Source: Planctomycetales bacterium ZRK34 (GTDB lineage Bacteria; Planctomycetota; Phycisphaerae; Phycisphaerales; Zrk34). Taken from it: a DNA stretch of 64,000 bases. The translations under genes were made by a program, and so were the position numbers. Under the pieces are notes generated by a model that saw only the letters and a list, made by a program, of their open reading frames with translations, had not been told where the DNA came from and searched no databases. The stretch is taken from the NCBI GenBank assembly GCA_014873095.1, contig CP050848.1, positions 682,001-746,000 of the forward strand, in the 5' to 3' direction. This document shows positions 8,096 through 16,385 of this stretch, in pieces. The stretch's first letter is position 1, and every line of letters starts with the position of its first letter.

Positions 8096-8761
8096 TTACG
8101 ACACGCGGCGACGACGCATGCCCAGCATGCTGCAACCAACAAGCATCAACCCGATGCCGGCCGGCTCCGGGATCGTCGACGATTCAACAAAAGCGATCGC
8201 CGCATCGTGATTGACCTCGGTGTCGTTCTGGTTGAACACGAGGTAGAACGGATCGGACGACTCAAGCTCGGCGAGCCCGTCGAACAACTGCATCTTCAGC
8301 AGATACACGCCCGTCTCGGCCGGCGCGTTCAGCGTGTAGGTCAGATGCTTGTGATACGTGCCGTCGGAGCCGGCGTTGAGCGTGAAGCCCGTGACGGTCG
8401 TATCGGCGATGGTCGGCGTGGTGATCGGGCCCAGGGAGCTGAACGTGACGCTGATGGTTTCATCGGCGATCGTGGAAAAGTCGGCGCCGTTCCACACGCG
8501 CAGCGCGTCGAGGATGTTGAACCCGATCGGCTTGCTCGCGCTGAACGTGCCCGGCTCGGCGTCGAAACCCGGGTCGGCGATCTCGTTGGGAATGCCGTCT
8601 TCGCCGAGTTCGGCGCCGTAGACGGATTCGGTGGTCGCGATCTGGCCGTTGTCGACGATGACTTCGATGTCACCGGCGTGCACATGCTGAGCCAGCGCCG
8701 CGGCGCCGCTGAGCGTCAAGGCCATCACGAACGTCAATACAGTACGAATCGAAACTTTCAT
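8096..8761 (-). CDS. PEP-CTERM protein with His motifs, possibly metal-linked
   Basis: 221 residues. Signal peptide 1-24 (ending ALA) is followed by HVHAGDIEVIVDNGQ. A beta-rich region contains WNGADFSTIADETISVTF and TYHKHLTYTLNAPAETGVYLL. The C-terminus has IPEPAGIGLMLVG, a short helix and RRRRVS, a canonical PEP-CTERM signal. The two H-x-H-type motifs flanking a beta-sandwich resemble the choice-of-anchor M surface proteins found near zinc transport genes; that likeness is from memory and unproven. The two upstream small genes are also His/Cys rich, which fits a metal theme. Confidence 0.8.
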   Translation of the reverse strand: MKVSIRTVLTFVMALTLSGAAALAQHVHAGDIEVIVDNGQIATTESVYGAELGEDGIPNEIADPGFDAEPGTFSASKPIGFNILDALRVWNGADFSTIADETISVTFSSLGPITTPTIADTTVTGFTLNAGSDGTYHKHLTYTLNAPAETGVYLLKMQLFDGLAELESSDPFYLVFNQNDTEVNHDAAIAFVESSTIPEPAGIGLMLVGCSMLGMRRRRVS

Positions 8762-8791
8762 AACCGGTTCTTCCTTTCATGGGGTCTGCCG

Positions 8792-9535
8792 CTATTGGGC
8801 GACCTTGGGGTCGAAACTGTTGATCTCAAAATTCAGATACACATCACGGAACTTGCGCGTCTCCGCGTGTCCATCGAGAAACCCGTAATTGGTCAGCGAA
8901 TCGAACGACTTTTCAGGCCCGCCGTGCGCGGCGATTTCCATCTGGTTGGCGGCGCGGATCGGCGAGAAAGCGTCGGCGCCCCAGTTTTCGACGTGCGGGT
9001 GATCGGCGCCGGCGTACTGGCCCTCCTCGGCCATGTACAGAAAGTGGACCGTCGCCGACGGATGCCGCACATCGGTCAACCGTTCGTAGGGTTCGAACGG
9101 CGCGACCGAAGTCAGGTAGTTGTTCACGCCGTAGCTGGTGCGGCGAAACTGCGTGCCGCCGCTGCCGGGGATCGGCACGCCCAGTCCGCCTTCGTCGACG
9201 GGCCAGTGCGGGGAGTCGTCGACCGGCGAGCGATGCATCAGCGCCTTGCCGTAGTACTTGGCCAGCGTGTTGATCCATGCGATGTCCTCTTTGGCGTGGG
9301 CGCCGCCGTGGGCCAGCCCCACATCGATGAACCGGCCGCGGTATTCCTGCATGTACATCCAATGGGCGGTTTCCATGCCGCGGAAGTTCGCCAGGCATTT
9401 GAGCGTGCGGGCCTTGTCACGGGCCGACGACAGCGCCGGCAGCAGAATGGCGACGAGCACGGCGATGATCGCCACACTGACCAGCAGTTCGATCAGCGTA
9501 AATGCGCGTTGTGTGAACGCATGATGGGTAGACAC
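8792..9535 (-). CDS. pseudopilin-like protein (third cassette)
   Basis: 247 residues. The start chosen is the GTG at 9535, because GGAGG lies 5 bases upstream (9542-9546); a longer frame reaches 9586. The leader is [19 protein letters not shown], so the residue before Phe is Ala rather than the usual Gly. The hydrophobic helix AIIAVLVAILLPALSSARDKAR follows. The C-terminal region ends with a GFLDGHAETRKF stretch, matching the GHxD/DG pattern of planctomycete secreted pseudopilin-like proteins. It lies directly upstream of a PEP-CTERM gene, in the reverse order to cassettes 1 and 2. Confidence 0.85.
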   Translation of the reverse strand: MSTHHAFTQRAFTLIELLVSVAIIAVLVAILLPALSSARDKARTLKCLANFRGMETAHWMYMQEYRGRFIDVGLAHGGAHAKEDIAWINTLAKYYGKALMHRSPVDDSPHWPVDEGGLGVPIPGSGGTQFRRTSYGVNNYLTSVAPFEPYERLTDVRHPSATVHFLYMAEEGQYAGADHPHVENWGADAFSPIRAANQMEIAAHGGPEKSFDSLTNYGFLDGHAETRKFRDVYLNFEINSFDPKVAQ

Positions 9536-9592
9536 ATCACACCTCCGGGGTGTGGCGTTAGGCATTTCGGGTTTGTCGGTGAACACGCGGAG

Positions 9593-9898
9593 TCAGGCTG
9601 ATTCCGGCGGGCCGCGCACGTCGCCGGTGCGCACATCGCGGCGCACCACGTGCGAGGCGTCGACCATGTATACACGCTCGAACGTCGGCGGCGTGTGCAT
9701 GCAAACGAACGTGGCGATGAGCGTCGGAACCGCGCGACCTGTCAGCAACAGGTGGCAGATCGGACAATCATCGCCGGGTTCGTTGGAGGATGTGTGAGCC
9801 GCGTTGTGATCGGCCCGTTCGTGGAGGTACAACATCGCCCCGCTGCCGATCAGCAGCAGGTTCGCCAGCAACACGCCATGGATCAGGCGTTTGAGCAT
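9593..9898 (-). CDS. small membrane-anchored His/Cys protein
   Basis: 101 residues. An N-terminal hydrophobic segment (about 5-25, LIHGVLLANLLLIGSGAML) is followed by a short exported part with H-x5-DH, AAHTSSNEPGDDCPICHLLL and MH, a possible metal-binding set (HxxC/CxxCH). It resembles the small cysteine/histidine proteins found beside metal-responsive PEP-CTERM genes, but no named family was recognised. It ends 57 bases before the pseudopilin gene and is probably in the same operon. Confidence 0.65.
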   Translation of the reverse strand: MLKRLIHGVLLANLLLIGSGAMLYLHERADHNAAHTSSNEPGDDCPICHLLLTGRAVPTLIATFVCMHTPPTFERVYMVDASHVVRRDVRTGDVRGPPESA

Positions 9899-9969
9899 CG
9901 GGGCGAGCGATCAATCAGCGCGCGGATACGCGCGCACGTTTCAAGTGATGGTTTTGGGCACGGAATGAT

Positions 9970-10317
9970 TTAGAGATGGGTCGGCGGCCCGCGCCCGGAA
10001 TGACGAGAAAACACCTCAAAACAAGGCGTTTCGTGGGCTTCGACAATCACCCGGCCGCACGCTGTTTCAACGAAATTCAGCGTCGGCAGGCTCAGCGAAA
10101 CCGGGCGAATGCCGGCCAGCGCCAAACAAACGGCGCAGTGGTCATGCTGATGATGGCGTGACGGGGCGTGATCAGAATCGTGATCGTGATGCGCGTCGCA
10201 CTCCGCGGCGACCGCGGCGCGTTCAGCCTGCAGCCAGTGCACCGCCTGCATGACACCACCGCCCTGCAGCAGCATGGCCAGCGCGATCGTGATGGTCACA
10301 ACACGAACTTTCATCAT
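9970..10317 (-). CDS. small exported His-rich protein with CxxC, possible metal binder
   Basis: 115 residues. A signal peptide or anchor (1-25) is followed by CDAHHDHDSDHAPSRHHQHD and then CAVCLALAG. The dense His/Asp cluster next to a C-x-x-C motif strongly suggests binding of zinc, copper or another metal, as in DUF2946-like proteins. It is the first gene of the minus-strand run ending at 8096. The start could be ATG 10317 or 10314. No operator palindrome was recognised upstream (10318-10402). Confidence 0.65.
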   Translation of the reverse strand: MMKVRVVTITIALAMLLQGGGVMQAVHWLQAERAAVAAECDAHHDHDSDHAPSRHHQHDHCAVCLALAGIRPVSLSLPTLNFVETACGRVIVEAHETPCFEVFSRHSGRGPPTHL

Positions 10318-10402
10318 GCCGAGTGTAGAGACATGGCGGGGCCAAGTCCAGCAAATTGTTGATGTGCCTCATGGCTGTGAGGTCTTTGCCCATGTCGCCT
10401 TA

Positions 10403-11419
10403 TCATCGGTCGACCCCATCCGTCGCTTCGGCGGCCAAGTCGAGCATCACCGCCTCGAGGCCTTCAACCACGCGGCCCATGCGGTCGTAGTCGAGCTTGT
10501 CGGAGGTGTCGTCCGTCGTGTGGTAGTGTTCGTAGCGGAACGGCAGCGTGTCGGTGACCATCACGCCGGGATACCCGCACTGCCAGAACGACCAGTGGTC
10601 CGACCAGCCGGCGCCCTGGACATTGCCCGGCAGGCCGATGCCCATCGAGGGAAACTTCGCCTCGCGGCGGAATGTTCCGATGACGCGCTTGAGCAGGTTC
10701 GACGAATTGAGATCGGCGACAAACCCGATGAAGTCGCCGCGGGAGCCGTAGAGGATGCTGACCGGCAAGGGATACTGCTGCGTGTCGGGCTCATCGTGGT
10801 AGCAACCCAGGCCGTCGAGCGCGATCATGGCGACGATGTTGTCGCCGCGCTGACGACAGGCACGGGCGTAAACCAGCGAGCCCATCTGCTCGGTGTGAAA
10901 GTACGGGGGTTCTTCGTTGGCGAATGCGACGAAGCGCAGCGTGCGGTCGGGGCGCTTGGATTTGAATTGCCGCGCGATCGCCAGCAGGCCCGCCACGCCC
11001 GAGGCGTTGTCGTTGGCGCCGACTGTGCCTTGCACGCTGTCGTAATGCGCCCCGAGGATCACGATCTCTTCAGGGCGTGTCTGGCCAGGCAACTCCGCAA
11101 TCAGGTTGTCGCATCGCACCCCGTCAACCTGATAAGACGCGCGCCGCACCGGGTGGCCTGCCGCGGTCAATTCACCTTCGATGTAGTCGGCCGCCCGGCG
11201 GTACTGATCGGGCGCGCCGATGTTTCGCTGCCCGATCGTGTCAGCGAGCATGACCACATCGCGGCGCAGTTCATCGGCCAGCGCCGCCTGCTGAGCAGTC
11301 TGCGCCGGCAGCGGTCCCGAAAACGATTTGCCCGGCATGATCACACTCACGCAAGCCCCCACCAACAGACACACCGCCCCACAACAGGCGGCGGCCAGTA
11401 AAGTTCGTCTTCGCGTCAT
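10403..11419 (-). CDS. M28-family zinc aminopeptidase lipoprotein
   Basis: 338 residues. ATG 11419 has GGGGG 6 bases upstream; GTG 11425 is an alternative. The lipobox LVGAC near residue 23 predicts a lipoprotein. Zinc ligands typical of M28 are visible: HYDS (His and Asp), GANDNASG (bridging Asp), NEEPP (catalytic and metal Glu), and HYHTTDDT (last His). The enzyme should release N-terminal amino acids from peptides in the periplasm. It lies 25 bases after nnrE on the same strand and is probably its operon partner. Confidence 0.88.
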   Translation of the reverse strand: MTRRRTLLAAACCGAVCLLVGACVSVIMPGKSFSGPLPAQTAQQAALADELRRDVVMLADTIGQRNIGAPDQYRRAADYIEGELTAAGHPVRRASYQVDGVRCDNLIAELPGQTRPEEIVILGAHYDSVQGTVGANDNASGVAGLLAIARQFKSKRPDRTLRFVAFANEEPPYFHTEQMGSLVYARACRQRGDNIVAMIALDGLGCYHDEPDTQQYPLPVSILYGSRGDFIGFVADLNSSNLLKRVIGTFRREAKFPSMGIGLPGNVQGAGWSDHWSFWQCGYPGVMVTDTLPFRYEHYHTTDDTSDKLDYDRMGRVVEGLEAVMLDLAAEATDGVDR

Positions 11420-11444
11420 GATCACCCCCGAAATGATAGGCGGA

Positions 11445-12152
11445 TCACTGATGCATCGGCCGACCGTGTTTTTCGATCAGCGCGGTCGGCACGCCGATGT
11501 CGGTGACGGTGACTTCACCGAGGTACGGGTGCGCCGCCCCGGCGGTGAAGCCCTGCTTGATGCCGACGAAGGTGTCGGTCACCGCGGCGCGGACGGCACA
11601 GCCCAGCGCCTTGCCGGTGTCGCAGTCGAGCCCGGAGGGGATGTCGATCGCGAGCGTCGGGGCGGGGTTCTGGTTGATCCAGCCGATCACCTCATCCAGC
11701 GGGGCGCGGACGTCGCTGGTCAGGCCCGTGCCGAGCAGGCCGTCGAGAATCAGGTGGCATGGCGGCTGATCGTTCAGTGTTGCGATGGGGTCTTTGTCGG
11801 CCGCGACGAGGTCGAGTTTCATCGCCCGGCAGATGTTGAGGTTGATCTCTGCCTCGCCGGTGTAGCTGTCGATTGGTTTGGTCAGCACGATGCCGACTTC
11901 GAGGCCGGCGTTGTGCAGGTGACGCGCGGCGGCGAGGCCGTCGCCGCCGTTGTTGCCCCCGCCGCAGATGATCAGCACGCGGGCGTCCGGCTTGGCGTGC
12001 GGCCAGCCCAGCATCCGCAGCGCCTGCAGCGCCAACCCGCGCGAAGCGTTCTCCATCAACACGATCCCCGGGATGCCGTACTCACTGATCGCCTCCGCAT
12101 CGACCGCCCGAATCTGCTCGCGGGTGAAAACGTATTCGTGTGATTGACTCAT
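11445..12152 (-). CDS. nnrE: NAD(P)H-hydrate epimerase (YjeF N-terminal domain)
   Basis: 235 residues with GGAG before the ATG. The sequence shows the YjeF_N pattern: MENASRGLA, CGGGNNGGDGLAAARHL, LDGLLGTGL, AIDIPSGLDCDTG and the C-terminal VTDIGVP. It epimerises R- and S-NAD(P)H hydrates as part of metabolite repair. It is a stand-alone epimerase without the C-terminal dehydratase domain. The gap to gmk contains a paired palindrome (12167-12235), so co-transcription with gmk is uncertain. Confidence 0.93.
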   Translation of the reverse strand: MSQSHEYVFTREQIRAVDAEAISEYGIPGIVLMENASRGLALQALRMLGWPHAKPDARVLIICGGGNNGGDGLAAARHLHNAGLEVGIVLTKPIDSYTGEAEINLNICRAMKLDLVAADKDPIATLNDQPPCHLILDGLLGTGLTSDVRAPLDEVIGWINQNPAPTLAIDIPSGLDCDTGKALGCAVRAAVTDTFVGIKQGFTAGAAHPYLGEVTVTDIGVPTALIEKHGRPMHQ

Positions 12153-12166
12153 GATTCATTCTCCAT

Positions 12167-12235
12167 GTTTAGCCGGCGGACTTGTCCGCCGCTTCGGGGG
12201 CCGCATCAAGCGGCGGGCAAGCCCGCCGGCTAAAC
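12167..12235. repeat. paired-hairpin element between gmk and nnrE
   Basis: Outer arms GTTTAGCCGGCGG and CCGCCGGCTAAAC form a perfect 13-bp inverted repeat. Inside are two hairpins, GGCGGAC-TT-GTCCGCC and CGGCGGGC-AA-GCCCGCCG. Read in the same orientation, both have a TT loop. It belongs to the TAGCCG-ended class seen elsewhere in the window. Confidence 0.85.
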
Positions 12236-12240
12236 GGCGA

Positions 12241-12819
12241 TCACACCGCGGCCTTGTGGTCGGTGACGAGCTGGTAGGCGTGGTTGATCGCTTCGTCGAG
12301 GTTTTCGTTGACGATGAAGTGATCGTAGGCACCGCATTCGCGGGCCTGCTGCATCTCGCGCTTGGCTTCGCTGAAGCGGCGCTGAATCACGTCTTCCCCC
12401 TCGCGGGCGCGGGCGCGCAGGCGACGGAGCAGTTCTTCCTCGCTGGGCGGGTTCACGAAGATCGCCAGCGCATCGGGCATGGACTTGCGGATCTGTTCGG
12501 CGCCGACGACGTCGATCTCGAGGATGACATCGCGGCCTTCGTGCAGTTCATGCTCGACGGGGCCGCGCGGCGTGCCGTAATAATTCGTGAACACCTTGGC
12601 CCACTCCAGCAGTTCGCCGTCGGCGATGGCCCGCTCGAATCGCTCGGTGTCGACGAAGTAGTAATCGACGCCTTCGGTGTCGGCGGCGGTCTTCGGGCGC
12701 GTCGTCATCGACACGCTGAACACCGCGCCGAGGCGCTGGACGAGTTGATGCGTGATCGTCGTCTTGCCAACGCCCGAGGGACCGGAAATCACCACCAGCA
12801 GGCCGCGCTTATCACTCAT
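12241..12819 (-). CDS. gmk: guanylate kinase
   Basis: 192 residues. The ATG at 12819 is chosen because GGAAGG lies 8 bases upstream; it overlaps the end of pyrB by 8 bases. P-loop ISGPSGVGKTT is at the N-terminus, followed by SMTTRPK, GVDYYFVD and the DVILEIDVVGAEQIR stretch. It phosphorylates GMP to GDP. Together with pyrR and pyrB it forms a nucleotide-metabolism operon. Confidence 0.96.
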   Translation of the reverse strand: MSDKRGLLVVISGPSGVGKTTITHQLVQRLGAVFSVSMTTRPKTAADTEGVDYYFVDTERFERAIADGELLEWAKVFTNYYGTPRGPVEHELHEGRDVILEIDVVGAEQIRKSMPDALAIFVNPPSEEELLRRLRARAREGEDVIQRRFSEAKREMQQARECGAYDHFIVNENLDEAINHAYQLVTDHKAAV

Positions 12820-13795
12820 CGTTTTCACCTTCCGCGTTCATGTACTGAGCGCCGTGCACAAGGAACAACACCGCCATGCGGACCGCCAGCCCGTTGGCCA
12901 CCTGTTGCAGAATCGCCGAGTTCGGACCGTCCGCCACGGCCGACTCGATCTCCAACCCGCGATTGATCGGCCCCGGGTGCATCACCAACACATCCTTTTT
13001 CATCTTCGCCAGCCGCGGAGCGCTGAGCCCGAACACCGTCGCATACTCACGCACCGACGGAAACGCCTGACTGGTGATCCGCTCGAACTGCACCCGCAGC
13101 ATGTTCGCCACATCGATGCGGCTGAGCACGGCATCCAGGTCGTGATGCACCTCGCAGCCCAGCGCCTCGAAGGTGCGCGGCACCAGCGTGGGCGGGCCGA
13201 CCAGCAATACGTTGGCGCCGAGCTTCTGCAGGCCGTGAATGTTCGACCGGGCGACGCGCGAGTGGGCGATGTCGCCGACGATGGCGACGTTGAGCCCGCT
13301 GAAGTCGAAGTCGGGGCGGTTTAAGCGCTGGCCCATCGTGTACATGTCCAGCAGCGCCTGCGTGGGGTGTTCATGAGCGCCGTCGCCGGCGTTGACCACC
13401 GAGCAGGCGACCGACTCGGCCAGCAACTGCGGCACGCCCGATTGCTTGTGTCGCACGACGATCACGTCGACGCCCATGGCTTCGATGTTGCGTGCCGTGT
13501 CGACGACGGTCTCGCCCTTGGAAAGGCTCGACCCGCTGGCGGAAAAGTCCAGCGTGTCGGCGCTGAGCCGACTGGCCGCCAGGTAGAAGCTGCTCTTGGT
13601 GCGTGTGGACGGCTCGAAGAACAGGTTGACCACCACCTTGCCGCGCAGCGCCGGCACCTTCTTGACGCTGCGGGTTGAAACACCCTCAAACCCGCGGGCA
13701 GTCTGCAAAATGAAACGGATGTCTTCGGCGGTCAGATGTTCCAGGCCGAGCAGATGTTTGTGCGACCAGACATACTTCGAGGCTGCAGCGGTCAC
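12812..13795 (-). CDS. pyrB: aspartate carbamoyltransferase catalytic subunit
   Basis: 327 residues. It starts at a GTG overlapping the pyrR stop (GTGA), with GGAGG upstream. The carbamoyl-phosphate loop FFEPSTRTKSSF, the GDGAHEHPTQALLD stretch and HPGPINRGLEI are all intact. It makes N-carbamoyl-aspartate, the committed pyrimidine step. No pyrI regulatory subunit or pyrC follows; gmk does. Translational coupling with pyrR suggests joint control. Confidence 0.97.
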   Translation of the reverse strand: MTAAASKYVWSHKHLLGLEHLTAEDIRFILQTARGFEGVSTRSVKKVPALRGKVVVNLFFEPSTRTKSSFYLAASRLSADTLDFSASGSSLSKGETVVDTARNIEAMGVDVIVVRHKQSGVPQLLAESVACSVVNAGDGAHEHPTQALLDMYTMGQRLNRPDFDFSGLNVAIVGDIAHSRVARSNIHGLQKLGANVLLVGPPTLVPRTFEALGCEVHHDLDAVLSRIDVANMLRVQFERITSQAFPSVREYATVFGLSAPRLAKMKKDVLVMHPGPINRGLEIESAVADGPNSAILQQVANGLAVRMAVLFLVHGAQYMNAEGENDE

Positions 13796-14331
13796 GGGCG
13801 GCCCTCCGCTTTACGCGGTCGTTTGAACATGACGATCTCGTCATCGGGATCGGTCGGTGTGATGCGAACCTCAACCAGTTGATCCGGCTCGGTGTTGACC
13901 CGCTGGCCGACGTAGTCCGGAGCGATCGGCAACTCGCGCCCGCCGCGATCAACCAGCACCATCAGCTTGATCTTCCGGGGCCGGCCGAAGTCGATCAGCG
14001 ACTGAATGGCCGCCCGCACGCTGCGGCCGGTCATCAGCACATCGTCAACCAGCAGGATGTTCACCCCGTCGATGGGGAAGTCGATCTCGGTCGTGCGGAC
14101 GATCGGCTGGGGGCCGACTTCCGAGAGGTCGTCGCGGTACAGGGCGATGTCGACATTGCCGGAGTATTCGACCTTCACCCGCCGGGCCAGCCGCTGGGCG
14201 AGCACATCCCCGCGGCTGCGGATGCCGACGATCGCCCAAGGGGCGTCCGAGGCTTCCACCTCCGCGCCGAACTCCTTCGCCAGGCGATCCATCAGCGTGG
14301 CAATCTGCGTTTCGTCTGCCAGAACTTTCAT
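13792..14331 (-). CDS. pyrR: PyrR-type regulator / uracil phosphoribosyltransferase
   Basis: 179 residues from the ATG at 14331. An 18-residue extension is open upstream but unlikely. The PRPP-binding motif is VDDVLMTGRSVRAA, and the DRGGRELPIAPDYVGQ region is typical of PyrR. In many bacteria PyrR binds pyr mRNA and drives attenuation in response to UMP. No clear PyrR-binding loop or antiterminator was seen upstream, so here it may act mainly as an enzyme or at another site. The ribosome-binding site is weak. Confidence 0.93.
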   Translation of the reverse strand: MKVLADETQIATLMDRLAKEFGAEVEASDAPWAIVGIRSRGDVLAQRLARRVKVEYSGNVDIALYRDDLSEVGPQPIVRTTEIDFPIDGVNILLVDDVLMTGRSVRAAIQSLIDFGRPRKIKLMVLVDRGGRELPIAPDYVGQRVNTEPDQLVEVRITPTDPDDEIVMFKRPRKAEGRP

Positions 14332-14500
14332 GAGCGTGTTCGCAAAACGAGGATTCAATACGTAGTTTCCACAACGACGCGGCACAGGCCCCGCGGCGTC
14401 TGGAAGTAACGCTCATCGTAGCGGACCGGCGGCCCCCCGCAAGCGCCGACCAATCAACATACAGGCGGATTCCGCCGATGTATCACTACGAGGCCGTATC

Positions 14501-15052
14501 ATGTCCAAATGCCTTGCCCCATTCCGGTTGGATCGCCCCTGCGCCTGTGCGTTCAGCCTGGTCGAGTTGATCATCGTCGTGGCGATCATGGCTGTGATCG
14601 GGGCGATGGCCGCCTCGCGGATGAGCAACCGCGTCACCGACGCCTCCATCACCAAACTCGAAGCCGACGTCCTCGTGCTCAACAACGCCCTGGACTTCTA
14701 CGCTGCCGAGCACGGCGGCGACTACCCCGACCCCGAGCAGATCATCACCCAACTGCTGACCTTCACCGACGCCGCCGGCAGCGCCTCCCCCACCAAAACC
14801 ACCCAGCACATCTTCGGCCCCTACCTCCGCTCGATCCCCCCGATGCTGCTGCTGAACACCGACGACAACGACACGATCGTCCCCGACACCGGCGACCACG
14901 CCACCGCCGGCTGGGTCTACGACGCCTCCACCGGCAACATCCAACCCAACGTGACCGAATCCCAACTCGTCGCCCTCGACGTCACCGACGCCGCCATCAA
15001 ACAGATCCTCAACAAATCCTCAATCATCAAAGCCGACCCCGCCAGTCCGTAA
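14501..15052 (+). CDS. GspG-like pseudopilin
   Basis: 183 residues with GAGG at 14490-14493. The leader is MSKCLAPFRLDRPCACAFSL, and Ala, not Gly, precedes Phe in AFSLVELIIVVAIM. The helix is followed by SNRVTDASITKLEADVLVLN and a globular part with YAAEHGGDYPD, like major pseudopilins of type II secretion. It diverges from pyrR and has no visible secretion partners nearby. Confidence 0.85.
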   Translation: MSKCLAPFRLDRPCACAFSLVELIIVVAIMAVIGAMAASRMSNRVTDASITKLEADVLVLNNALDFYAAEHGGDYPDPEQIITQLLTFTDAAGSASPTKTTQHIFGPYLRSIPPMLLLNTDDNDTIVPDTGDHATAGWVYDASTGNIQPNVTESQLVALDVTDAAIKQILNKSSIIKADPASP

Positions 15053-15222
15053 CGTCGCGCAGTCAGCCCGGGCACCCCACAACCCAATTCAACGCTCCCC
15101 GCACCACCCCAAACGTCGCCGGTTTGAAACGCGCCCGGGTTGAACTGCTATCTGGGCTTATGGGGCATTGCCGGTAATTGCAATCATTGGTTAGTCATGT
15201 CAGTGGACAAACAACGCAGGAG

Positions 15223-15621
15223 TCAGACATAATCCCATTTTGAATTGCTCGGTTCCCCATTCACAAACTCTATGTCGATATAAACCGGAGGCATCGGAGG
15301 CGACATTTCATACAATAGACTGAAAGATGAAGTATCTGTTCCGTCTGGGAAGACTATTTCCTCAAGCACAGGGTTGTGATATTCCGAAGGCCATCTGCCT
15401 TGTGACTCGGCAAACGATAAGGCCTTGGCAGAAAGAGCATCAATATCTTTGGCGAGTTCGGCTACATATGCAGCTACTGATACGGATAGTGCATTACCCT
15501 CAATCACGACTTCAACAGAACTACCACTACAGTAACATCTTGCGCTCCAACCACCTTTAAAGCGGAAGAGAAGGGTATCCGCTCTAACCTCGGGAACTGG
15601 TTGCTTGAAGAATAGCCCCAT
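15223..15621 (-). CDS. hypothetical protein in an AT-richer patch
   Basis: 132 residues, no family recognised. It starts MGLFFKQPVPEVRADTLLF and contains WSARCYCSGSSVEVVIEG; no membrane helix. TATACT lies 8 bases before the ATG and there is no Shine-Dalgarno sequence, which suggests a leaderless message. Its base composition is clearly lower in GC than its neighbours, as in the surrounding 15.1-15.8 kb, so it may have been acquired by transfer. Confidence 0.6.
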   Translation of the reverse strand: MGLFFKQPVPEVRADTLLFRFKGGWSARCYCSGSSVEVVIEGNALSVSVAAYVAELAKDIDALSAKALSFAESQGRWPSEYHNPVLEEIVFPDGTDTSSFSLLYEMSPPMPPVYIDIEFVNGEPSNSKWDYV

Positions 15622-15800
15622 TTCATCAAAGTATAACGTTGCTATCTTTCATGGCGAGCCTGCCACCCTATAGATGAATCTTGATACCGTAACCTGGTTA
15701 CTCAAATCAATACGCGCCCCGTTATCTCTGTGACCAGATGCTGTCAATGAATGTACTACTTCCTTTTACCTGACCACGACCCCGCCGGTGGTTCGGCGGA

Positions 15801-16385
15801 TTACTTTGACTTCTTCTGTGGATTCGGCACAAGCCTCGCGTCGGTGAGTATCTCCGTCCAAAGCTTCACGATGTTTTCTTTTTTCAGAGAAGGTCGAACA
15901 GAATAGGCCAATTGGTAAATGCCATCACTTCCCTTGATGAATCGGCGGACGCAGAACTCATCTGACTGGTGCTCCGGCGTGATCGACTCGAACGTCATCA
16001 GGAAAGAGCCGTCTTCAAACTTTTCTTCTGTAATCTTGATCTTCGGATCAGCACGTACAAGCATCGCTTTCCATGCATCCACATACTCCCGAAGCGACCG
16101 TGGTGTGAAATCGATCTGGTGGATTACCAGCTCCTTCCACGCCTCGATATCATCGCCCTGGGGCACGAACTCCATGATGATTCGCGTCTCATTTCCCGCC
16201 TTATACGCCGCAGTCCATTTCCGGCTATCTTTTTCCTGTTTCCACGCCATTGCCATATCCGGAGTCGGCACGTGTCGGGGAGCGAACGGCTGGGCGCTGG
16301 CTCGCGGCCCATCGGAGATGACGATGCATGCCATAGCGACGATAATTGCGGTGTGGATTCTCATGATTTTCGCCTGACGTTTCAT
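15801..16385 (-). CDS. hypothetical exported protein
   Basis: 194 residues from ATG 16385; ATG 16364 (MRIHTAIIVAMACIV) is an equally good start and gives a cleaner signal peptide ending SAQ. The mature part is mixed alpha/beta with WKQEKDSRKWTAAYKAGNE and FCVRRFIKGSDGIYQLAYS, reminiscent of small proteins measuring or protecting at the cell surface, but no family was recognised. It lies in the AT-richer patch and has no operon partner. Confidence 0.6.
   Translation of the reverse strand: MKRQAKIMRIHTAIIVAMACIVISDGPRASAQPFAPRHVPTPDMAMAWKQEKDSRKWTAAYKAGNETRIIMEFVPQGDDIEAWKELVIHQIDFTPRSLREYVDAWKAMLVRADPKIKITEEKFEDGSFLMTFESITPEHQSDEFCVRRFIKGSDGIYQLAYSVRPSLKKENIVKLWTEILTDARLVPNPQKKSK

Noticed and set aside
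7685..9601. 638-codon open frame on the plus strand
   Set aside because: It runs through the end of the E1-like gene and antisense to the PEP-CTERM and pseudopilin genes; the sequence has no domain and is His/Arg-rich, as expected for a shadow frame.
14332..14500. PyrR attenuator ahead of pyrR
   Set aside because: No terminator/antiterminator pair or binding-loop consensus could be recognised in the leader.
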